Shown piece after piece: positions 58,410 to 64,000 of a stretch of 64,000 nucleotides of DNA. The notes beneath the pieces are model-generated. The model saw only the letters and a program-made list of their open reading frames with translations. It was not told where the DNA came from and made no database searches. Source of the DNA: Henricia sp. BOLD:AAB3569 (Eukaryota > Echinodermata > Asteroidea > Spinulosida > Echinasteridae); contig JBBELK010000370.1 in assembly GCA_037783545.1 (NCBI GenBank), forward strand, positions 1,054,001-1,118,000. Reading direction: 5' to 3'. The translations under genes were made by a program, and so were the position numbers. How positions within the stretch are numbered: position 1 is the first letter of the stretch; every line of letters begins with the position of its first letter.

Positions 58410-58769
58410 AGGAGCATGACCAGAGTTTCTGGAAAATAGTTTTCGATGTAACTTACCAATATTATCAAGTAACTCCCATACACACCTCCCATGTCCCAAA
58501 AACCCGAAAACATTCGCAATTTCCAGTAATAAAATTTAACAAAACTATCGAGTCGGCTTTCAGCGGATAAACGTTGATACTGGAAAATTAGTTTACAAAT
58601 AATCGGTAGATTTTCGACGATATCCTCGGAAATATGCGGCCTAGAAGCGCGGGAGTTTCAGTTTCGTAATCAGAAAAATATAACGGATGTTATGATATAA
58701 AAATCTCATGACCCATAAGGTAAGTCCCGGGGAGTTATGGGTAAAAAAAAGTTATCTGGTCACACTCCT
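58410..58769. mobile_element. TTAA-flanked MITE, copy 2 (inverted)
   Basis: A 360-bp copy in the reverse orientation to 41839-42204, similar along its whole length, flanked by TTAA (58406-58409 and 58770-58773). A right-end fragment of the family also occurs at about 59560-59587. Confidence 0.82.
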
Positions 58770-58915
58770 TTAAATGAAAGAAGATATAAAACATTTACCG
58801 TATGAGGGCGCTCTCCATTCTGGTAGTGGCACAGATACCATTAAAATCTAGATAAGAAACGGAGGCCGTTACGCGCATAACCGCGCCTGTCGTTACCATA
58901 TTTATAGCCAACTTC

Positions 58916-59006
58916 ATTTGCATACTTTTGGGACATTTGCATAACTATTTGCATATTTTTGGACACTATTTGCATATTTGCGTGGTTTGGGCCACCTCAT
59001 TTGCAT
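58916..59006 (+). promoter_or_regulatory. Cluster of five ATTTGCAT octamers
   Basis: ATTTGCAT, the core POU/Oct octamer, occurs at 58916, 58935, 58947, 58968 and 58999, all on the plus strand within 91 bp. The copies sit in a degenerate repeat with words such as CATATTTTTGGACAC. It lies 1.6 kb upstream of the integrin ATG. Binding is inferred, and the array may only be a decayed minisatellite. Confidence 0.4.
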
Positions 59007-59906
59007 GATTTTGGGCACTTCTACATGGGTTTTCAAATTTACATAAATGTTTAATATTACGCACGCGTACGCGTTCGAAACCGCCTCAAGCCGGTTACGG
59101 TTATGTGCCATTCAATAATACACTGGGGTCTCATCTTGTTGTTAAATAAAAATCTGTGGGTAGTGGCCAGAATTTTGTGTGAAATGGCATGAAATCCATT
59201 TATTACGTAGGCTTACAATTGAGTTCAAATTGACACTGCTACGTTTTTGTCCTTGGATGTGAAAATTATTAGATTTTTGCAGAAAATGGTTTTCGTTTTA
59301 ACCTAAGAATCATATTATTATTTTATTTTTTTCTTCTGCCAATACATGAAAAACAAGCACACACAAATTACATGCAGTGAATAATTAACAAAAGTTACAT
59401 AAGAAAGCACAATTTACGATGTAATATTGAATAATGCAAAGAATAGACAGGAGTGAACTAGGACAAAACAGTCCAAGCCGGCCAGGGTAACAAATGATAT
59501 GGTATCAACATTTCAACATCCATGGGGAAAATGGGAGGTTCAAAAAAGGGAGATTAAAAAACGTGATCTGGACACGCTCCTTTAACTAGGTCAAGGTCAT
59601 CACCGCGATTCAGTATGGAAACGCAGCGTCATTTAACAACAATGTAGGGATTATCACATTGTAAACGAAGAACCAGACTAAACACAATGTGTATTGCACA
59701 ATCACGTGTAATATGCGATCGATTTTAGATGGTGCTGCATGCTGTGTGTCATGTGTGTACATGGGTAACATATGTTTATTTCATTAATACCGCTGTTATT
59801 GTTCGAAAAAAGCAACGTCAACCTGCTGTACCAAGTATTACCAACAGAACTGACGATCAGGAAAGGTAAACATGGTAAAGCTTGTGTGGATTATATTCAC
59901 GGGGTA

Positions 59907-60267
59907 TACCGTGGCCGAGTGGTTAGGGCCATTGACTCGCAATCATGGGTGAAAACCTGGGGTTGCGGGTTCGAATCCGGGTTCGAATCCGGCTGCGGTA
60001 CCTGTGCTTTTGGGCAAGGCACTCAACCACATTTGCTCCATCCTTCGGAAGGGATGTAAAGCCGTTGGTCCAGTGTGTTAGGTAATGGTAACGCACTCTC
60101 AAGATCCCAGAGCATTCTTTCGTGAAGAGCAAGGGGATTCCCCGGTGTCTCTGGCCTTTTCTAATTCTAATTCTTCATGGGTTTCCTCACGCTTACGAGT
60201 GACAGTGCAATGAGCACTATTGAGGAATCCTTGGTATGAATACCAGAAAGAAATAATAATAATAATA
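59907..60267 (+). mobile_element. tRNA-derived SINE, copy with doubled box B
   Basis: The head has a box A (TGGCCGAGTGG, 59912-59922) and box B (GGTTCGAATCC), the latter duplicated in tandem at 59969-59991. A body with CCTTCGGAAGGGATGTAAAG follows, and the copy ends in an (AAT)n tail. Head words suggest a Leu/Ser-type tRNA ancestor. Confidence 0.8.
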
Positions 60268-60419
60268 TTCAATTTCCTCTTAAAGTCTTATTTGTTTGTA
60301 GGCTATATGATTATATCATTATCATATCATCATGATCATGTACTCCACTTGCTACCTCGTGACCTGTACCATGTGTACATAGTAAAATTGTTGTAAGTTC
60401 ATAAGTTTATGTTTATCAT

Positions 60420-60757
60420 GTGGGGTACCGTGGCCGAGTAGTTTAGGTCATTGACTCGCAATCATGGGTGAAAACTTGCAGGTTCGAATCCGGCCCTTGC
60501 CACTATCAACCACACTTGCTCCATCCTTCGGAAGGGATGTAAAGCCGTTGGTCCAGTGTGTTAGGTAATGGTAACGCACTCTAAAGATCCCAGAGCATTC
60601 TTTCGTGAAGAGCAAGAGGATTCCCCCGGTGTCTCTGGCCATTTCTAATTCTAATTCTTCATGGGTTTCCTCACGCTTGCGGTGACAGTGCAATGGGCAC
60701 TTTAGAGGAATCCTTGGTATGAATACCAGAAAGAAATAATAATAATAACAATAATTA
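60420..60757 (+). mobile_element. tRNA-derived SINE, second copy
   Basis: Closely similar to 59907-60267 with box A TGGCCGAGTAG, a single GGTTCGAATCC (60481-60491), the same body and an (AAT)n tail. It is a head-to-tail neighbour of the first copy. Confidence 0.8.
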
Positions 60758-61548
60758 AAGGTCATCATTATCTGATCATTAAATATTTATTATAAATACT
60801 GAGTACAACAGTAACATAGTAGCATTAATGTGCATAGTAAAACATCTTTTTATTATTGTAAATTACGATTTTCTTGAAAATGTAACACTTCCTATCTATG
60901 CGATGCCGACGAAAATGTCAGTAGAGAATGGCATTTTAGAATAATCTGATCTGAGCTATCAGTCCTATCAATTAGATTAACTCTTTAACCATCAAACGTA
61001 CAAATTTATACTGTAACTATATATAAAAAGTAAGTTATTTGTATGACCTGTAGACGAGATGATCATGTCGCTTGACAAGCGTAAATGACAGGATGCACAT
61101 CGCGATTAAAATTGTAAAATGCCTATTTTCTTTTAAAAATACATGGTACCTACACTCGGTAATCGTCCTGAACTAGATTTTTCAGTCATCTATAGTATCC
61201 TAATCTGCCTGCAAGGAACCACTTGCAGATGATATTTTGGTGCAAAATTGTGCTCACAAAACAAGGCTCATTTTATTTATTTTTTCTCCCAGCAAAGTTC
61301 ACATGTCCTGAATTCACTTGGCCATGGATGAGGGGGTTGGCCGACCAAATGCAGCCCTTATCCATTTTCATATTAGTCTGATCTCTGATCGGTCATTAGC
61401 ATTTAAAAAGATCATTTGGTATAGTGATGCTTCGCATAAAATGGGGGAAAAAGCTACGGTGGCCAAGGGACTGACAGCTTGTAATAATATTGTAGAATAA
61501 TTGACTTGCATCTCATTTGCATATTTTCTTTTTGCACTGTACAGAAAA

Positions 61549-61759
61549 ATGGCCGACATCATTGAGTCACCCAAGACAGGAGCAGACTCCCCCAATCAGC
61601 CGAGTGACACAAAGAAAGACAATCACGTGACCTTTCACCTCTATGACCCTGAAGTATTAATGTCGGTCTTCAAGGGTTTTTCACTGTCGCCATTGCAACT
61701 GAATACAGAAATTTATGGATCAGTTGAAACACCGATTGATATTGCGATAAGTAGGCCAG
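61549..61759 (+). CDS. ANKZF1: ANKZF1 exon with start codon
   Basis: The ATG has a good context (AAAAATGG). A polypyrimidine tract and ACAG just upstream (61544) look like a 3' splice site, so a non-coding first exon probably lies further left. The exon codes MADIIESPKTGADSPNQ and continues to the FKGFSLSP segment. Two donors nine bases apart keep the same phase: ATAA|GTAGGC after 61750 and CCAG|GTTGGT after 61759. The second is closer to consensus and is used here. Confidence 0.82.
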
Positions 61760-62883
61760 GTTGGTATTGAATGTTGCTATATGTAAGGATGTAATTTGTT
61801 CCGGTTTTTCCCGGAATAATCTTTGTCTCAAACCAATGAGACAAAAGAAAGTTCCGGGAAAAACCGGAATAATCACATCCCTGTATATGGTTTAAAGAAA
61901 TTTTAAAGACTTTTTTTCTGAGTGGGAAATGATGTATCAGTTTTCTATGTTGTTGGATATTTTGCAAACTTTAGATTGACCTGGCAGTGGCATCACCAAG
62001 GAGGGGGTCTGGGAGGACAAGTGGCCCCCAAATGAGACTTGTGGCTTGCACAACTGTACATGCGTCCCTTCCAACATGTGACCGCCCTTGGCCCCCACTT
62101 TGAAAGTCTGGTGACGCCACCAGAAACAATACATTTTTTTTACATTATCCTTCAGAAACTGAAGTTCCCACTATATCTACGAAGAAGACCTGTTTATTGT
62201 GCAGTTGCAACTTCACTTCGAGGCAGCAACAGGTTAGTCACATGACCTTTGTCAGACATTCTACTTACAATTGACCTTTATCACGGTGCGTCTATCTTTG
62301 TCTTGTTCCCCACAGTGCGTGCCGGGTACAATGAATCAGTGCATCTGCGCGATAGCGCGTGTAATCTCCCGTTGGGATTTACTGTCCACGCTGCGTGCTC
62401 TCTTGATAGTGCCACGCGTGTGTCGCTCTCTTGATCACGCCACGCGTGTGCACACAATGAACAATTTCAACACGGGACCAAACAAAATTTAATAAGAGAA
62501 AAGGGAAGATTGCCGCACTGTAATAAAGGTCTATACCTTTTTGACTTGCCCTTTGTGTATTTATAAAGCAAGTATGGCGACAGAATCCCTTTGATGATCA
62601 AACAAGTAAAACCCAAAGATGGTCAATCGCATGATCACATTACTGAGGGGCTGATTGGTCTACAGGGAGAAGCAAACCAGAGTGTACACAAATGCTTTCT
62701 GATGAGATACAGGGGTAAAAATGTCCTTGTTTACATTTAGTTCGGGCAAGGAGATCGTTTATTGACTCTAATTGACTTTCACACAGAGTGATCACTTCAA
62801 ACTGGACTGGCACAAATTCAACTTGAAGCAAAGGATGATGGGAGCTCAGGCAGTGACTCAAGAAGAATTTGAGCGTATATCAG
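61549..62883 (+). CDS. ANKZF1: ANKZF1 / Vms1 homologue, first three coding exons (partial gene)
   Basis: ANKZF1 (yeast Vms1) frees nascent chains from stalled 60S ribosomes by cutting the tRNA in peptidyl-tRNA, and works with p97/Cdc48 in ribosome-associated quality control. Exons 61549-61759 (or to 61750), 62156-62232 and 62787-62883 join in phase. Visible in order are a polar start, LYDPEVLMSVFKGFSLSP (residues about 31-48), similar to the F-x-G-x-S-L segment of animal ANKZF1, and a C2H2 finger CLLC-x12-H-x5-H ending DHFKLDWHKFNLKQR. The finger has the same spacing and the same KLDWH-x-FNLKQR tail as ANKZF1. ZNF622/REI1 fingers share part of this tail but lack the upstream segment. The VLRF1 catalytic domain, ankyrin repeats and VIM motif would lie beyond 64000. 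Confidence 0.87.
61787..61880. repeat. Small hairpin element with GGATGTAATTTGTTCCGG end
   Basis: Almost fully self-complementary over 94 bp. The related copy is at 721-811. It lies just after the first ANKZF1 coding exon. Confidence 0.6.
62156..62232 (+). CDS. ANKZF1: ANKZF1 exon carrying the CxxC half of the zinc finger
   Basis: The exon is 77 nt with acceptor CCTTCAG and donor CAG|GTTAGT in phase 0. It codes TEVPTISTKKTCLLCSCNFT then SRQQQ. The cysteines at CLLC are the first two zinc ligands; the histidines are in the next exon. Confidence 0.88.
62273..62531. mobile_element. TA-flanked MITE, copy 2, in ANKZF1 intron
   Basis: A 259-bp copy in the reverse orientation to 28026-28334, with ends GACCTTTATCACGGTGCG and, inverted, GACCTTTATTACAGTGCGG. 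It lies 41 bp after the exon ending at 62232. Confidence 0.75.
62787..62883 (+). CDS. ANKZF1: ANKZF1 exon carrying the HxxxxxH half of the zinc finger
   Basis: The exon is 97 nt with acceptor CACACAG and donor TCAG|GTTTGT in phase 1. It codes SDHFKLDWHKFNLKQRMMGA then QAVTQEEFERIS. H-F-K-L-D-W-H supplies the two histidine ligands. The basic FNLKQR tail continues as in ANKZF1. Confidence 0.92.
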
Positions 62884-62924
62884 GTTTGTTATTGCCCCAA
62901 CACATTATTGGCAGTTTAATACCC

Positions 62925-63185
62925 AAAATTTCACTTCACGAGTTGACAAGAAAAACCTGACTCAAAGTGTTAATACCAATGGTAACAAACACCACATGAT
63001 TGTTTTTCTGTGTAAAATGGTATCTATGTTTGAGAAATTGCCAACTAAAGGTGCTTTTTTAAAATAAATGTCTGCAGACAATTTTTTACCATTCATTCAA
63101 CACAAAAAATCATGCATGGATTTTTCATGTTTTCTGAAGTATTACTGCATCTATGTGGCTGAAATTTCTACAAGGCAGTTTATCA
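62925..63185. repeat. Dispersed repeat, copy 3
   Basis: Shares CACTTCACGAGTTGACAAGA, CAATGGTAACAAACACCA and ATGTGGCTGAAATTTCTACA with the others. It lies in the ANKZF1 intron after 62883. Confidence 0.62.
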
Positions 63186-63311
63186 AAGTTTTTTAATCAT
63201 GTAATCTAGCTGTCTTAAATGTGAGCTGGACGGATGCCTCCACGTACTGTTTGCGCTTCAGAAATTTGTCTAAAGTTGCTTGATGGAATTCACAGATCTT
63301 ATGGGTCTAAT

Positions 63312-63778
63312 GCCTAGCGTACATCGACATTGCAACTGGAAGCAACTCAACTGATCAGTTGCTGTCGATGTGTGCGTAACGCGCTCATCGACAGCAACAA
63401 ATTAGTTGCACAACTAGCAGCAACTAAAAACATCCAGTTTTCAGAGTGCGCACATCGACACGCCAACTCTGTAAAGACCTTGCAACTGATAGCAACTGTT
63501 GCTTGCAGTTGCTTTCAATGTGCGCACACGTATTCAGACACACATGTGCAACTGGCAGCAACTACATGTAGTTGCAACTACGCTTACATCGACGCAACTG
63601 ACCGCAACTGGGTACAACTAGTTGCCAGAAAGTAGAACATGAGCAACTTGCGGCACACATCAACCTTTTTGAGCAACTGATCAGTTGCTCCCAGTTGCCG
63701 TGAGTTGCATGCTTCCAGTTGCCGAAAGCACCAGTTGCCACTAGTTGCTTCCAGTTGCAATGTGGATGTACGCTAGGC
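63312..63778. mobile_element. TIR element packed with GCAACTG/CAGTTGC words
   Basis: The ends are GCCTAGCGTACATCGACATT and, inverted, GCCTAGCGTACATCCACATT, extending through GCAACTGGAAGCAACT. Inside are dozens of GCAACT and AGTTGC words on both strands and several ATCGACA words. Flanks TAA and TAG give only a partial duplication. It lies in the ANKZF1 intron after 62883. Confidence 0.75.
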
Positions 63779-64000
63779 TAGATACACTTTCCCAGGGCTC
63801 GATTTTAGGGATTTGCATCATTTGGGTTTAAAAATAGATTACAAGATTAGAAGACTTTTATATCCATGTGTGCTCAAAGTCGTGTGATTTCAGTCAAAAG
63901 GCTGATTAAAATTTTGTTACATTGCAATTTCTGTGTGCAGGCTTTAACAATAAAAATGGTAAATTGAGTCATTGAGTTTTTTTTCTTCGCATTACCATGG

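Larger units (their letters stand above)
57288..61548. other. Spacer between divergent integrin and ANKZF1 starts
   Basis: This 4.26-kb spacer separates the two start codons and must hold both 5' UTRs and promoters. It contains a SINE (about 58218-58395), a TTAA element (58410-58769), a right-end fragment of the same family (about 59560-59587), an octamer cluster (58916-59006) and two tandemly placed SINEs (59907-60262, 60420-60757). 60770-61520 shows no recognisable feature apart from the likely 3' splice site before the ANKZF1 ATG. Confidence 0.75.

Noticed and set aside
61318..61500. Short frame just upstream of the ANKZF1 start
   Set aside because: It has no similarity to ANKZF1 N-termini, and a likely 3' splice site separates it from the accepted exon.
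63312..63778. Possible CRISPR-like or coding repeat array
   Set aside because: The words are short, on both strands, irregularly spaced and enclosed by terminal inverted repeats, and the host is eukaryotic.

Overview
This window looks like nuclear DNA from a marine invertebrate deuterostome, probably an echinoderm, though the class cannot be fixed from sequence alone. The evidence is GT-AG spliced genes with short exons and kilobase introns, an A+T-leaning base composition, tRNA-derived SINEs and a very high density of short terminal-inverted-repeat elements. There are no operons or prokaryotic signals.

Two genes lie head to head. On the minus strand, 57287 down to 1023 holds the first ten coding exons of an integrin alpha subunit of the alphaV/alpha5/alpha8 class (no inserted I domain). 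It encodes a signal peptide and the first part of the seven-bladed FG-GAP propeller. All ten exons join in phase (1026 nt, 342 residues), and the gene runs off the left edge. On the plus strand, 61549 to 62883 holds the first three coding exons of ANKZF1/Vms1, the release factor of ribosome-associated quality control. The first includes an F-x-G-x-S-L segment, and the next two form a split C2H2 zinc finger. This gene runs off the right edge. About 4.3 kb separates the two start codons.

Coding sequence is under 3% of the window. The rest is intron and spacer packed with repeats. They include a set of 330-960 bp non-autonomous elements with 3-bp target duplications whose terminal words recur inside the element on both strands (10032-10467, 11088-11538, 13227-13643, 14802-15295, 34722-35194, 44408-44825, 44948-45279, 47608-48571, 63312-63778). 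There is a GGGTCTTTC-ended family with 4-bp duplications (3855, 12496, 16103, 20433, 37205), a TTAA-flanked family (41839, 58410), a TA-flanked family (28026, 62273), several hairpin elements, and at least four kinds of tRNA-derived SINE.

The most interesting content is the group of 3-bp-duplication elements. Each has its own sequence vocabulary but the same architecture. One of them sits inside one arm of a tandem duplication whose other arm preserves the empty site, which proves insertion with a CAA duplication. The spacer between the two genes also carries a cluster of five octamer motifs.
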